From NCBI RefSeq assembly GCF_000715075.1, contig NC_134102.1:48245348-48309347 (forward strand): 64,000 nucleotides of DNA. Reading direction: 5' to 3'. The DNA is from Nicotiana tabacum. Its lineage: Eukaryota > Streptophyta > Magnoliopsida > Solanales > Solanaceae. Below the pieces are notes generated by a model. The model made no database searches. It was not told the origin of the DNA and was given only the letters and a program-made list of their open reading frames with translations. Shown here one piece after another: positions 31,625 to 44,535 of this stretch (the first letter of the stretch is position 1; the number at the start of each line of letters is the position of its first letter). Both the position numbers and the translations under genes were made by a program.

Positions 31625-34154
31625 TGTTACACCCTATATTTTCGTACATAAAAATGCATCGTAAGCAAACTAATGGAGGACCAAAAATGAGATAATATTT
31701 AAAAGTATATAAATTAATTTAATCATGTTACCTCTGAGGTTACAAATATTGAAGATCATGAACAACAAGTACAAAGAGGGTTGGACGGTTCAGAAGATAA
31801 AGCAATTGAAGAAAATAATGTTTCGTCGAAAGTCGACAAGTTGGGAATGTTATAACATATACCTTTGGGGTGAGACTAGGGTGCTTAACATGATAAGGAG
31901 ATTATGTTATGATTTATATTAGTCGTATGACATCCGTGTGTTATGTTTTGAAGTCAAGAGAGTTGTGGAACAAAAGTCGATGAAAGTCATCACAAGTTAC
32001 ATTCATAAGTTTTACTGAAACTTTGGGTCAAATGTAACTGCGATTTTCTCCCAATATACTTAGAGTTATGGGGTGTTCCACCCATCAAATTAAAGATCTA
32101 TGAGTCTATTTTCCAACGCATTAAACCGTTTGTCAATACGACATTAGAGTAGAAAGATATGGGCATTTGTGCGATACTGCGCAAGCTGCTAGGTGACAAG
32201 TAGGTGTGTCACCTACTTGCTTAAATGAGAGCCCAAAAAAATGGGCCATTTCGGGTCGTCCAAAGAGGCCTTTTAAGGGCCTATTTTCTTCATATATTAG
32301 ACTTAAAATAGAGCATAATAACCAGACATAAGCTCTGCAAAGAATCCTCCCAAAAAATTCCCACAAACCCTAATTGATTTTCTCTCCCTTTCAAGTTCCA
32401 ATTGGAGGTAAAACCTAGAGTTTGAAGAACCAAGATAAAAGCTGAGTTATCCAACAAATAAGGTGAGTTTACTTCTCTCTTTAATCCAATTTTTCTTCTG
32501 TAAATTCATGGTAAGTCGTTCTATACTTGTAAGAAATCACGGGACGGTGATCGGAAGCCGTGAGTTCGAGTTATTCACTTGTAGCGGACTGTTTTGTGTT
32601 GCTGTTGGGCTGCGTGTTTTACTACTATTTTGTGGAGTTTTGGAGGAGTAAGGGGGTTTATAAACACCATATAAATGTATGGTGGTTGGCTGGTCGTTCG
32701 TCATAACATTTTCGGGTCGTTTGACACTACTACGGTGGTCGTTTTGTGTACGAAGAGATTAGGGTGTGTTGGGCTGTTTTGTAGTATTTGATGGTGTATA
32801 TAGGGCTGGAAAATGATGTATATATGTTGTTATTGTTCTGTTCTTGTATTGTTGATGTTATATTGAATTTGGAGGAAGTAAGGATTATAGGGGAGATGCT
32901 GCCCGTTTTAATACAAAATAGGTTTGCCGTTCGTTGTGCGATAGTTGTACCTTTCGTAACTTAACGATAGTATTATTATCATTCTTGTAGATTAAGGTGC
33001 GAAGAGGTGAGTTCAACTTGGTGATTGGAAAGATTGTGATAAGGTATGTTAAGACTAAGCCTTCCTTCATTTTGGCATGATCTCGTAGCTACATGTGTTA
33101 GTAATGAGACAAAAAGAGAAGTTCATATTCATGAATTTATTCACACTATTCGAGTCTCATAAGTTACAATATTATTCCTTATCGAGACTCTATATTCAAT
33201 TTTAGTATTGTCTTCTTCCGGTCAAGAGAGCAGCAAGCCTATATATACAGTATTACAGTATTTTCATTACCATCGAGCTATAATCGATGGGCAGGCCCCT
33301 ATTGGGCAACCTCTGATCAGATGGAAAGTTATATACCGAGCCTACTGTGGCCGAGCGCCTATGAGCGAGCCCAGCATGATCGAGATACATAGCCTAGTAT
33401 GGCCGAGCGCCTATGAGCGAGCCTACTATGGCAGAGCAGTTATATATACCGAGCCTTATAAGGCCGTACAATTATTTTACTTACTATATTGAAGGAGTTG
33501 AGTCAGTATCAGCATGTAAGTATATCTCCAGATCATCTTTGACTCCCAGTTACTTCTAGTTATTATATTATCAGTTCAGTTTCTATTTTCAGTTATGTTA
33601 TTGCCTTACATACTCGGCACATTATTTCGTACTGACGTCCCTTTTCCGGGGATGCTGCATTTCATGCATGCAGGTTCAGATAGACAGACGAGTAGATCTC
33701 CTCAGTAGGTGTTTCCCGAGTTCAGCCTGATCGGTAAGCTCCACATCTTTCGGAGTTGCCAGGTCTAGAGTGTTGTGTACATCTTATGTATATCTGTATA
33801 TATGTTATGGGTAGGTCGGGGCCCTGTTCCGATCATAGTACATCTATCAGTAGAGGCTTGTAGACATATCCTGTTGGTTAGTGCAGTATGTTGGGTTTGT
33901 AGGCCTGGTATGTATAATTTGGTGGTTTGTCAGCTGTAGTAGCTATGACGGCCTTTTCAGCCTAGCTTTATATTGATGTTTAGTTAGCGCTAGTTTCCAT
34001 TCAGTTTTATATTTTTCTTCGCAAATTGTCTTGCAAGGTGGCCCCATGGCCAAAGTATGACATTATGTGTTCAGAGTCCCTTAGTCGCAATTTGGTACGC
34101 CAGGTTAGGTGAGGCACCGGGTGCTTGTCTCGCTCCTAGGTTCAGGGCGTGACA
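31625..34154 (+). repeat. B1 right LTR, 2,530 bp
   Basis: Starts TGTTACACCC and ends CAGGGCGTGACA, immediately followed by GATCAGGTCCC of A3 gag. It matches the left LTR throughout. It has the 65-codon frame (31725-31922) and a 94-codon frame (33208-33492) that is interrupted in the left copy. Confidence 0.9.
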
Positions 34155-35040
34155 GATCAGGTCCCAGAGGTCATACCGATACAGCTTGTTACTCTAGTTG
34201 AATCTATGGTTAGGGCATCAGCATCTGAGGAGGAGTAGCTTAGGCTCGAAAAGGTTCAAGAAGTACCGACCACCTACTTTCAGTTGCTTGGCTCCAAAGG
34301 ATGCCCATGGGTTTCTTGAGGAGTGTCATCATATTCTCCGCACTATGGGCATTGTGGAGATGAGTGGGGTTGCCTTTACTTTCCAGCTGAAGGGAGCGGC
34401 ATATCAGTGGTGGCGGGCGTATGAGGTGGGTAGCCCAGTCGAGGCGGCTTCACTTACATGGGATCGATTTTTAGAGTTTTTCTTGAGAGAGTTTGTTCCT
34501 CAGAGCATTCGGGATTCTTGGCATGCGGAGTTCGAGCTGCCGCGCTAGGGTACTATGTCAGTGTCAGAGTATGTTGTTCGATTCGATGATTTGTCCAGGC
34601 ATGCACCAACCTTGGCTGCCACAGTCAAGGAGCGAGTCCGTCAATTTATCGAGGGGCTCAACTGGAGTATTACATACAACATGGCCAGGGAGTTAGAGTC
34701 AAACACTCTGTATCAACAGGTAGTTGAGATTGCACAGAGGTTGGAGGGTATGCGAGACCGTGATAGAGAGGATAGGGAGGCCAAGAGGCCTGGTAGCACA
34801 GAGGGATTTGGTGGTGTTCACGCTGTAGCTTTAACCCGTCATGGTAGGGGCTTCGGTTGTATCAGGTTCCAGGTTGCACACTTTTCTCAACCACTTTCTA
34901 GTGCACCTCCTACACGGGCTGCCTTCCGCGGTCAGTCCAGCCGACCAGGCCCAAGCTAGTCCCAGCCTCCACATCCTCTGAAAATGTGGTGATACCTGCC
35001 ACATGGTCAAAGATTGCCCCAGACTCAGTAGGGGTGCATA
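34155..35040 (+). pseudogene. A3 gag, remainder
   Basis: Resumes the gag cut at 23781. After stops (for example TAG near 34236) it reads HGFLEECHHILRTMGIVEMS and AAYQWWRAYEVGSPVEAASL, the capsid-like block, then after TAG near 34546 a frame with SVSEYVVRFDDLSRHAPTLA and FIEGLNWSITYNMARELESN. The zinc knuckle near 34985-35025 keeps KCGDTCHMVKDCP but its first Cys is lost to a frame disruption. It is about as decayed as A1 gag. Confidence 0.8.
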
Positions 35041-35653
35041 TTCCCAGACAACTCAGGCTCCACGGATTCAGTCGGGTTTGCAGACTTCTTATACCATGAT
35101 TGCTGCCCTAGTTGCCCCTACACCTACTCACCCAACTAGAGGTGGAGGTCGAGAAGGCAGAGGTCGCCCTAGAGGAGGAGGTCGGGCTAGATATTATGCT
35201 CTTCCTACTAGAACAGAGGTAGTTGCTTCAGACTCAGTCATTACAGGTATTGTTCCGGTCTATCATATAGATGCATCAGTATTATTTGATACAGGATCCA
35301 CTTATTCCTATGTGTCATTTTACTTTGCTCCATATTTGGGTATTTCCCGTGATTCCTCGAGTTCTCCTATTTATGTGTCTACACCTGTGGGAGATTCTAT
35401 TGTTGTTGACTGTGTGTATCGGTCATGTTTAGTTGTTCTGGGTGGTTTTGAGACCAGAGTTGATCTGTTGTTACTTAGTATGGTAGACTTTGATGTTATC
35501 TCGGGCATGGACTGGTTGTCGCCCTATCATGTTATTCTTGATTGTCACACCAAGACTGTGACACTGGCTATGCCAGGTTTACCACGGTTAAAGTGGAGGA
35601 GTGCATTAGATTATATTCCTAGCAGGGTTATATCATTTCTAAAGGCTTAGCGG
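35041..35653 (+). pseudogene. A3 protease
   Basis: The frame 35003-35650 begins in the zinc knuckle and continues through a Gly/Arg-rich linker to VLFDTGSTYSYVS, an intact D-T-G-S-T aspartic-protease site (near 35285-35325), and SMVDFDVISGMDWLSPYHVI, the second lobe motif. It ends at TAG 35648-35650, one codon after FLKA, just before the RT linker. Of the A-family proteases here it is the least damaged. Confidence 0.85.
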
Positions 35654-36560
35654 ATGGTTGAGAAGGGGTGTAACGCTTATCTAGCCTTTGTGCGGACTGT
35701 CAGTGCTGATACTCCTACCATCGAGATAGTTTCGGCAGTGAGGGACTTTCCAGATGTATTCCCAGCAGATCTTCAGGGCATGCCGCTTGATAGGGATATT
35801 GATTTTGGCATTGACTTGTTGCCGGGCACTCAACCCATTTCTATTCCACCATATCCTATGCCCCCAGCAGAGCTAAAGCAGTTAAAGGAGCAGTTACAGG
35901 AGTTGCTTGATAAGGGATTCATTCGGCCTAGTATGTCGTCGTGGGGTGCTCCGGTCTTGTTTGTGAAGAAGAAGGATAGTACTATTCACATGTGTATTGA
36001 TTAACGTCAGTTGGACAATGTTACGGTGAAGAACGGGTATCCATTTCCATGCATTGATGACCTATTTGATCAGCTACAGTGTGCTAGAGTGTTCTTCAAG
36101 ATTGATTTGCGATCAGGTTATCATCAGTTAAAGATTCGGGATCCGGATAATTCAAAGACTGCCTTTAGGACTCAGTATGGTAACTATGAGTTCCTCAAGA
36201 TGTCTTACAAGCTGACCAACGCCCCAACAATATTTATGCACCTAATGAGCAGTGTATTCCAGCCTTACCTTGATTCATTCGACATTGTGTTTATTGACGA
36301 CATCTTGGTGTACTCCCGCAGTCATGAAGATCATGAGCAACATTTGAGGATTGTGCTCCAGACCTTGAGGGAGACGAAGTTATATGCAAAGTTCTCACAG
36401 TGTGAATTCAGGCTTGATTCGGTGGTGTTTTTTGGTCATGTGGTGTCGAGTGAGGGGATCAAGGTAGATCTGAAGAAGATTGAAGCAGTGCAGAATTGGC
36501 CCAGACCGTCTTCAGCTACTGAGATCCATATTTTTCCTTGTTTGGCTGGGTATTAACGTC
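35654..36560 (+). pseudogene. A3 reverse transcriptase
   Basis: The frame 35654-36004 has [40 protein letters not shown] and HMCID, then TAA 36002-36004. The frame continues at once (36011-36556) with [17 protein letters not shown], the catalytic [16 protein letters not shown] and [20 protein letters not shown] at about 36554 replaces a Tyr in LAGYYRRF. The catalytic FIDD aspartates are intact, but two nonsense codons block translation. Confidence 0.85.
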
Positions 36561-37085
36561 GATTCGTAAAGGGTTTCTCATCTATTGCTGCACCTATCAT
36601 CAGATTAACCCAGAAGGGTGCTCCATTCAGGTGGACCGAGGAGTGTGAGGAGAGCTTTCAAAATCTCAAGACTGCTTTGACCACAGCCTCAATATTAGTG
36701 TTTCTTACGAGCTCGGGGTATTATATTGCATATTGTGATGCGTCATATGTTGGCCTTGGCGCGGTGTTGATGTAAGATGGTATGGTGATTGCCTACGCAT
36801 CTCGACAGTTGAAGACTCATAAGAAGAACTATCCAGTCCACGATTTGGAGTTGGCAGCCATTGTTCATGCATTGAAGATCTGGAGGCATTATTTGTATGG
36901 TGTTCCTTGTGAGATATTTACCGACCAGCGGAGTCTACAACATCTGTTCAAACAGAATAATCATAACTTGCGGCATCAGAGATGGCTAGAGTTGCTTAAG
37001 GACTATGATATCACCATTCTATATCATTGTGGGAAGGCCAATGTGTTCGCAGATTCCTTGAGTCGAAAGACAAAAAGTTTGGGTA
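36561..37085 (+). pseudogene. A3 RNase H
   Basis: Codes KGFSSIAAPIIRLTQKG and YYIAYCDASYVGLGAVLM, then TAA near 36773, then [33 protein letters not shown] and ADSLSRK. The catalytic acidic residues are visible in YCDAS, DLELAA, FTDQ and ADSLS. One stop lies between the first and second motif. Confidence 0.8.
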
Positions 37086-38053
37086 GTCTAGCATATCTAC
37101 TGGTAGCGGAGAGGCCATTTGCATTGGAGGTTCAGGCCTTAGCCAACCAGTTTGTTAGATTGGATGTTTTGGAGTCGAGTCGAGTTTTGGCTTGTGTTGT
37201 TTCTCGGTCTTCTCTATATACTCGCATCAGAGAGCGTCAGTATGACGACCCTCATCCGCTTGTCCTCAAGGACACGGTTCATCACGGCGATGCCAAGGAG
37301 GTCCCTATTAGGGATGACGGTGTGTTACGGATGCAGGGTAGGCTTTGTGTGTCTAATGTAGATGGTTTGCGTGATTTGATTCTCCTGGAGGCTCACTGTT
37401 CACGGTACTCCATTCATCCGGGTGCCGCAAAGATGTATCAGGATTTGAGGCAACACTATTGGTGGAGGAGACTGAAGAAGGACATAGTGGAGTATGTAGT
37501 TCGGTGCCTAAATTGTCAACAGGTGAAATATTAGCATCAACGACCAGGTGAATTGCTTCAAAGGCTAGAGATTCTAGAGTGGAAATGGGAGCAAGTTACT
37601 ATGGATTTTGTGGGGCTCCCACAGACTCAGAGGATGTTCGATGCATTTTGGGTGATTGTGGATAGGTTGACCAAGTCGTCCCATTTCATTCCAGTGGTGA
37701 GTACTTATTATCCAGAGCAGGTGGCTCAGGTCTATATTCGCGAGATTGTCAGACTTTATGGCATATTGGTATCTATCATCTCAGACTGCGGCACGTAGTT
37801 TACATCGCGATTCTTAAGGGTCGTACAATATGAGTTAGGCATGCAGGTTGAGTTGAGCACAACATTTTACCGTCAAACGGACGGACAGTCCGAGCGCACT
37901 ATTCAGATATTGAAGGATACGCTTCATGCGTGTGTGATGGAGTTGGGGGTTCTTAGGATCAGTTCTTGCCGCTTGTAGAGTTTACCTACAATAACAGCTA
38001 CCAGTCGAGCATTCAGATGGCTCCATATAAGGCTTTGTAAGGGAGGCGGTGTC
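37086..38053 (+). pseudogene. A3 integrase, truncated by inverted LTR
   Basis: Within the frame 36782-37534 lies the zinc domain: [18 protein letters not shown] and RCLNCQQVK. After TAG 37532-37534 the core reads WKWEQVTMDFVGLPQTQRMF, with one residue fewer than B (FVGL against FITGL), and SIISDCGT, where Arg of DRG is Cys; TAG near 37796 follows. The DNA then still matches QTDGQSERTIQ (37870-37910), holding the Glu. Near 38053, in the region coding YGRRC, the sequence is cut by an inverted LTR. GPY/F module, chromodomain and 3' LTR are lost. Confidence 0.8.
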
Positions 38054-38590
38054 TGTCACGCCTCGACGTCGGGGAGCGCGACCGACGCTCAACTGAGATA
38101 CCCCGGACGAGCAAGCCTGTACAATACCTTCTACCCAACTCACCCATGAATAAAAAGAAGAATACATTTCATTAAAAAGCCTGTACATTTCATGAATAAA
38201 AAGCCTGTACATTTCATTAACAAGTCTCCAAAACAGTACACTGTACAATCATATTTAAAGTGAAGCAGATGATACGATTACAACATTTTTATTTTAACAT
38301 TTACAAAAACACATACAACCCATACTATGTCTACAGAGCCTCTAACAGAAACAAAAGAGTACTACGACAGTGCTGGCAACAAGGCCCCGGCTATACCTCA
38401 AAACACTATGTACATGGAACAAGAGATATAGACTCCCGGAATGAAGTGGGGCTCTCCAAGTCAGCTGAGGAGAGGGTGTGTTGCTATCACTGATCAATAC
38501 TGCCTGCTATGCAACCACCGACATCCATTAAAGATGCAGCACCCCCAGAAAAAGGGATGTTAGTACATGTCGAATACTACTAGTACTAAA
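38054..38590 (-). repeat. Inverted S2 LTR end fragment
   Basis: The minus strand ends in CGACGTCGAGGCGTGACA, an LTR 3' end, lying directly against A3 integrase. It aligns with the fragment at 18147-18440, for example ACTATGTCTAC(A/G)GAGCCTCT and the GGTTGCATAGCAGG/GGTTCCACAGCAGG part. The right edge, where E gag starts, is approximate. Confidence 0.75.
38145..38225. repeat. ~24-bp tandem repeat in S2 LTR
   Basis: Three to four imperfect copies of AAGCCTGTACATTTCAT(G/T)AA follow one another. Confidence 0.8.
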
Positions 38591-39163
38591 ACCAAACACC
38601 TCCCCATATGGAGTTCGCGTGCCTGTCCAAGTATGCTATTCACATGTTACCCACTAAGGAGGCTAGAGTGCGCCGGTTTGTGCAGGGTCTTAGCCCCTTG
38701 GTTATTAATGAGGCCTCTACAGCTGTCTTGAATTCTGATATGAACTATGGGAAGATGGTGGCATTTGCTCAGCTACAGAGGACCGTAAACTGAAAAATAG
38801 AAGGGAGCGTGAGGGTAACAGCAAGGCCCGGACCGCGGGCAACTTGGGTGGTTCTTCTGGTGGTGGTAGGTTGGCATTTAGGGGAGGATCATCAAGGCCA
38901 TCTAAGTCATTCACTCAGTCTTCGATGAGTACACAGCCATCCGGGCCCAGTCAGGGCAACAGGGGACTCAACCAGTAGGGTTGGCCTAAAGGGAGATTCT
39001 AGTAGCAGCGGAGGCCCCCATGACCTAAGTGTGGGAGGATGCACTTTGGGGTCTGCTTCATGGACCTACCTATATGCTACGGGTGTGGTGTGAGGGGTCA
39101 CATTCTGAGGGATTGCCGCTCGTCCCGCCGGATCATGGGCAGAGGTGCGGCTCAGCCAGCTAG
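38591..39163 (+). pseudogene. E-family gag C-terminal fragment
   Basis: Codes FACLSKYAIHMLPTKEARVR and FVQGLSPLVINEASTAVLN, the end of a chromovirus capsid-like domain, in a frame ending near 38793. It is followed by a Ser/Gly-rich linker and two zinc-knuckle-like motifs: CGRMHFGVC within a longer PKCGRMHFGVCF, and CYGCGVRGHILRDC (39073-39114). This differs from A and B gag, so it belongs to another chromovirus family. Both ends are missing: the left abuts the S2 LTR fragment, and the right is cut by LTR F at 39164. Confidence 0.75.
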
Positions 39164-41022
39164 TGTAGCACCCCAAAATATTATGAAGTACTTAAGCGCT
39201 AGTAAGAAAGTTGATGTGCGCTAATTATATTATTTTATGTGCAGACAAGGGCTATTATAAGAATGATATCAATTGATCTTGATAATATATGTATGAAGTG
39301 CACTAAGAATGGTTTATTGTCTAAGAAGATCCCCAAGGCTAAGGCAAGTTGAAAAGTTCATGATAGAATAAAGTTTCATGTGAGTTCGCACAAGACCTAA
39401 ATTCAAACGAGCATACCTCTCTTTCTATGAAGATTTATATGGTTTATTACCTATCTAATTAAATCCCTTTCAGTCTAGTTTCCAACGCTTCGAACCGTTC
39501 GTCATTTGGATATTCCTACAAGAAGTTATGACCAAATTACCAAAGGCTAAAAACATATGATTCTGCGATCGCAAAAGTAGTTATGCGACCGCAAAATGGT
39601 TGCAGACCTGTCTAGTGAAGCCCAGTTCTGGGCACCAAATTGTGCGACCATTATGCGACCTGCACCTGTAGAATTGTGCGACCATTATGCGATCCGCGGA
39701 GAATTGAACGCAGATGCAGAGCCGCACCTGCGGATGGATTTGCACACCTGTAGAATTTGGTCAGAATGGGGGGTTTGTGCTTCTAAGCTTGATGGACCAC
39801 ATTTGCGGAGCCCCAGATGCGGCTGGCTTGTCACAGATACGGCTAGTGATCTTTTGATGGTTTCTCGCATATGCGATAAGTGAACCGAAGAAGCGTTCGT
39901 CGCAGATACGACTTATTAACCTCAATTGCGAATTCCCTTGCAACTTATATATTATATCGAGGGCTTTACTATTTCATCACATTTGGTGATTTGGAGCTCA
40001 GTGTTTGGCAAATTTGGAGAGGATTTTCAACACATGGATGGGGGTAAGAACTTTTGACTCATATTTGATAATTTTACATGATTCCATCTTCAATTTTGGC
40101 ATTTTGATTATGAATCTAAAAGATAAATTGGAGGTTTTTGTCTAAACTTTTCTAAAGTGAATATTTGAGATTCGAACATCGATTCAGAGTTATATTTGAG
40201 TGAAATTAGTATGGTCGGACTTGTATTTGAATGGATTGTCAGAATTTGTTAGTTTGGTCGGGTTTCAGGGCGCGAGCGCGGGCTAACATTTTTGTTGACT
40301 TTGAGTATTTGATGAAAGATTCTACCCTAATCGCTTGGGTTTATTTCCTTTGGAACTATTTAATATTTAAAGTTTCTTTTGGCTAGTTTCAAGTCGTTAG
40401 GAGGTCAGTTCATGCGGGATGGAATTCCAGAGTATTGTTTTGGCCTTCTTGGTATTGATTTGGCTTGTTTGAGGTAAGTACTATATCTGAACTTAGAATT
40501 GAGGGTATCTACCCCTAAAAACTATGCTATTTGAGATGTGTTGGAGACTGACGCATGTGCTAGGTGACGGGCGTGTGTGTATGCACCGAGTATTCATGAT
40601 CCCAGTACTTTGTAGGCTATTCTATGTCTTTCTTTGCTATCATACTTCTTGATATCATATTTTCTCCACTTGTATGACTACGTAAGTTATTATTCATGCT
40701 AAAAATCATGTCTATGCTATCTGTTTAATTATTTGAGACATAATAGGGCTATTTGTGCCATGTTCAACTATTTGCCATAGCCATAGTCATACTATTCAGT
40801 CATGATAGATACATCCGCATGTTTTATCTCTGTCTCCATGCACTTTTGATATGCTGTCTCACATGTTATTTGTGTCCTTTTATGTGACACAAGTTTGAGC
40901 GGTATCTGTGGTACATTGCGTTATTCCGTGTTGTATAATTAGATTATGTTTCTGTGAGATGTTGGAATATGGTAACATGAGTGGATTGATGACTGATGTT
41001 GGCCATAGAGCTGTGTTATGCG

Positions 41023-41172
41023 TGATATTTGGATCAGATTTCACGTTGCGACAGGATTTATTAGTTATTTATTGATATTTGAATCGGGTTGCACGCTGCA
41101 ACAGGCCTTATTGGCTACTGATTGTTATTTGGATCAGGTTGCCCACCGTAACATGCCATATTGGCTTTTGAT
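41023..41172 (+). repeat. 50-bp tandem repeat, three copies
   Basis: Units start at 41023, 41073 and 41123, exactly 50 bp apart, built on G(A/T)TATTTG(G/A)ATC(A/G)G. Moderately diverged. Confidence 0.85.
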
Positions 41173-41384
41173 TAGTGCATGGGCCAAGATCTGCCCTCCG
41201 AATTCTGATATTTACAGTGAGCCAGGCACGGTGATATATACACGTGATTTAGTGAGGGGCACTTATGCTAGACACCCGTACAGTGCTGAGCGATTGTGTG
41301 TGTGATGGTAAGGGGCATTTGAGCCACGCACCTGAGTGTGCTGAGAGTGAGTGTACTTGATGACATCATCATGATATTATTGAC

Positions 41385-41580
41385 TTGACATGTATACTTG
41401 ACATGTAGGCATAGAGATGTACATTCCACATGCTATATGGAAACATGATATTATTTCATTGACATGTCTACTTGAAATGTAGGGATATAGATGCATTTTC
41501 CTCATGCTAAATGGCAACATGGTGTTATTGAATTGACATGTACTTGACAAATAGGCATAGAGACGTATTTTCCTCATTCT
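41385..41580 (+). repeat. 74-bp tandem repeat, ~2.7 copies
   Basis: Units start TTGACATGT at 41385, 41459 and 41533, 74 bp apart, with shared CATAGAGATGT and CATGCTA segments. Confidence 0.85.
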
Positions 41581-41975
41581 AACTATTCAATGAAATGTTT
41601 TATCTGTTGTTGAAGGTTGGGAAGAATCACATTTATTTTGATAAATGCATGTTTTGGTGATTTCGGTGACAGAATTGGGCTTTAACTGTTATATTTGTAA
41701 AGCATGTCTAAATTCCCATATTTGTGATCGAGCTGAATATGTTCTCTTTGGGGTTATTTACTGTTACTAGTATTGTTATATCCTATGTTTTTACTGACTA
41801 CTGGTGATGGACATTGGCCTTCTTCCGAGCTCATCACTACTTTCAACTTGAGGTTAGGTTTGTTACTTATTGAGTATATGGGGTCGATTGTACGCATACT
41901 ACACTTTTGTACCTTGCATGCAGATCTTGGAGTTGATGATGTTGTATTGCTAGGCTTTATATTAAGGAGATAGTA

Positions 41976-44502
41976 TGTCACGCCCCGAACCTAGGAGCGA
42001 GACAAGCACCCCGTGCCTCACCTAACCTGGCGTACCAAATTGCGACTAAGGGACTCTGAACACATAATGTCATACTTTGGCCATGGGGCCACCTTGCAAG
42101 ACAATTTGCGAAGCAAAATATAAAACTGAATGGAAACTAGCACTAACTAAATATCAATATAAAGCTAGGCCGACAAGGCCGTCATAGCTACTACAGCTGA
42201 CAAACCACCAATTTATACAAACCCAACTTACTGCACTAACCAACAGGATATGCCTACAAGCCTCTACTGATAGATGTACTGTGATCGGAACAGGGCCCCG
42301 ACCTACCCATAAATATATACAGATATACATAAGATGTACACAAAACTCTAGTCCTGGCAACTCCGAAAGACGTGGAGCTTACCGATCAGGCGGAACTCGG
42401 AAAACACCTACTGAGGAGGTCTACCCGTCTGTCTGTCTGAACCTGCACGCATGAAATGCAGCGCCCCCAAAAAAGGGACGTCAGTACGAAATAATGTACC
42501 GAGTATGTAAGGCAATAAAATAACTGAAATCTGAAACTGAACTGATAATATGATAACTGAAATTAACTGGGAGTCAAAGATGATCTGGAGATATACTTAC
42601 CTGCTGATACTGACTCAACTCCTTCAATATAGTAAGTAAAATAATTGTACGGCCTTATAAGGCTCGGTATATATAACTGCTCTGCCATAGTAGGCTCGCT
42701 TATAGGCGCTCGGCCATACTAGGCTATGTATCTCGACCATGCTGGGCTCGCTCATAGGCGCTCGGCCACAGTAGGCTCGGTATATAACTTTCCATCTGAT
42801 CAGAGGTTGCCCAATAGGGGCCTGCCCATCGATTATAGCTCGATGGTAATGAAAATACTGTAATACTGTATATATAGGCTTGCTGCTCTCTTGACTGAAA
42901 GAAGACAATACTAAAATTGAATATAGAGTCTCGATAAGGAATAATATTGTAACTTATGAGACTAGAATAGTGTGAATAAATTCATGAATATGAACTTCTC
43001 TTTTTGTCTCATTACTAACACATGTAGCTACGAGATCATGCCAAAATGAAGGAAGGCTTAGCCTTAACATACCTTATCACAATCTTTTCAATCACCAAGT
43101 TGAACTCACCTCTTCGCACCTTAATCTACAAGAATGATAATAATACTATCGTTAAGTTACGAAAGGTACAACTATCGCACAACGAACGACAAACCTATTT
43201 TGTATTAAAACGGGCAGCATCTCCCCTATAATATGCCCTTCCTCCAACTTCAAGATAACACCAACAATACAAGGACAGAACAATAACAACATATATACAT
43301 CATTTTCCAGCCCTATATACACCATCAAATACTACAAAACAGCCCAACACACCCCAATCTCTTCGTACACAAAACGACCACCGTAGTAGTGTCAAACGAC
43401 CCGAAAATGTTATGACGAACGACCAGCCAACCACCCTACATTTATATGGTGTTTATAAACCCCCTTCCTCCTCCAAAACTCCACAAAATAGTAATAAAAC
43501 ACGCAGCCCAACAGCAACACAAAACAGTCCACAAAACAGTCCGCTACAAGTGAATAACTCGAACTCACGGCTTCCGATCACCATCCCGTGAGTTCTTACA
43601 AGTATAGAACGACTTACCATGAATTTACAGAAGAAAAAATGGATGAAAGAGAGCAGTAAACTCACCATATTTGTTGGATAACTCAGCTCCTATCTTGGTT
43701 CTTCAAACTCTAAGTTTTACCTCCAATTGGAACTTGAAAGGGAGAGAAAATCAATTAGGGTTTGTGGGAAATTTTTGGGAGGATTCTTTGCAGAGCTTAT
43801 GTCTGGTTATTATGCTCTATTTTAAGTCTAATATATGAAGAAAATAGGCCCTTAAAAGGCCTCTTTGGACGACCCGAAATGGCCCATTTTTGGGCTTTCA
43901 TTTAAGCAAGTAGGTGACACACCTACTTGTCACCTAGCAGCTTGCGCAGTATCGCAAAAATGCACATATCTCTCTACTCCGATGTCGTATTTACAAATGG
44001 TTTAATGCGTTGGAAAATAGACTCATAGATCTTTAATTTGATGGGTGGAACACACCATAACTCTAAGTATATTGGGAGAAAATTGCAGTTACATTTGACC
44101 CAAAGTTTCAGTAAAACTTATGAATGTAACTTGTGATGACTTTCATCGACTTTTGTTCCACAACTCGCTTGACTTAAAAACATAACACACGGATGTAATA
44201 CGACTAATATAAATCATAACATAATCTCTTTATCATGTTAATCACCCTAGTCTCACCCCAAAGGTACATGTTATAACATTCCCAACTTGTCGACTTTCGA
44301 TGAAACATTGTTTTATTTAATTGCTTTAGCTTCTGAACTGTCCAACCCTCTTTGTACTTGTTGTTCATGATCTTCAATATTTGTAACCTCAGAGGTAACA
44401 TGATTAACTTACTTTATATACTTTTAAATATTATCTCATTTTTTTGTCCTACATTAGTTTGCTTACGACGCATTTTTACATACGAAAATATAGGGTGTAA
44501 CA
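41976..44502 (-). repeat. B2 3' LTR, 2,527 bp
   Basis: Plus-strand reading starts TGTCACGCCCCGAACC and ends TAGGGTGTAACA. Identical in length to the other copy. It carries the conserved block (42448-42490), the 94-codon frame (42624-42908) and the 65-codon frame (44204-44401). Confidence 0.95.
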
Positions 44503-44535
44503 TCACTCCCCCTTGGGAACATTCGTCCTCGAATG
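44503..44535 (-). promoter_or_regulatory. B2 PPT and proximal palindrome
   Basis: The minus strand reads ACATTCGAGGACGAATG, then CCAAGGGGGAGTGA next to the LTR. The tract has one G-run base fewer than in B1. Confidence 0.8.

Larger units (their letters stand above)
39164..41975 (+). repeat. LTR F, right-truncated by B2
   Basis: Starts TGTAGCACCCCAAAATATT inside E gag. It contains the GCGATCGCA-type words (39560-39930), donor-like TGAG|GTAAGTAC at 40474, two tandem arrays (41023-41172, 41385-41580) and acceptor-like CATGCAG ending at 41923. At 41976 B2 begins. Its missing right end may be the LTR piece at 52371-52566, but the continuity is not proven. The open frame 41018-41305 follows the tandem array and looks spurious. 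Confidence 0.7.

Noticed and set aside
33208..33492. 94-codon frame in B LTRs (also 42624-42908 and 50406-50690)
   Set aside because: It is interrupted by a stop in the fourth copy (25440-25720), and its repeats mirror the DNA-level GAGCGAGCC repeat; likely a chance frame.
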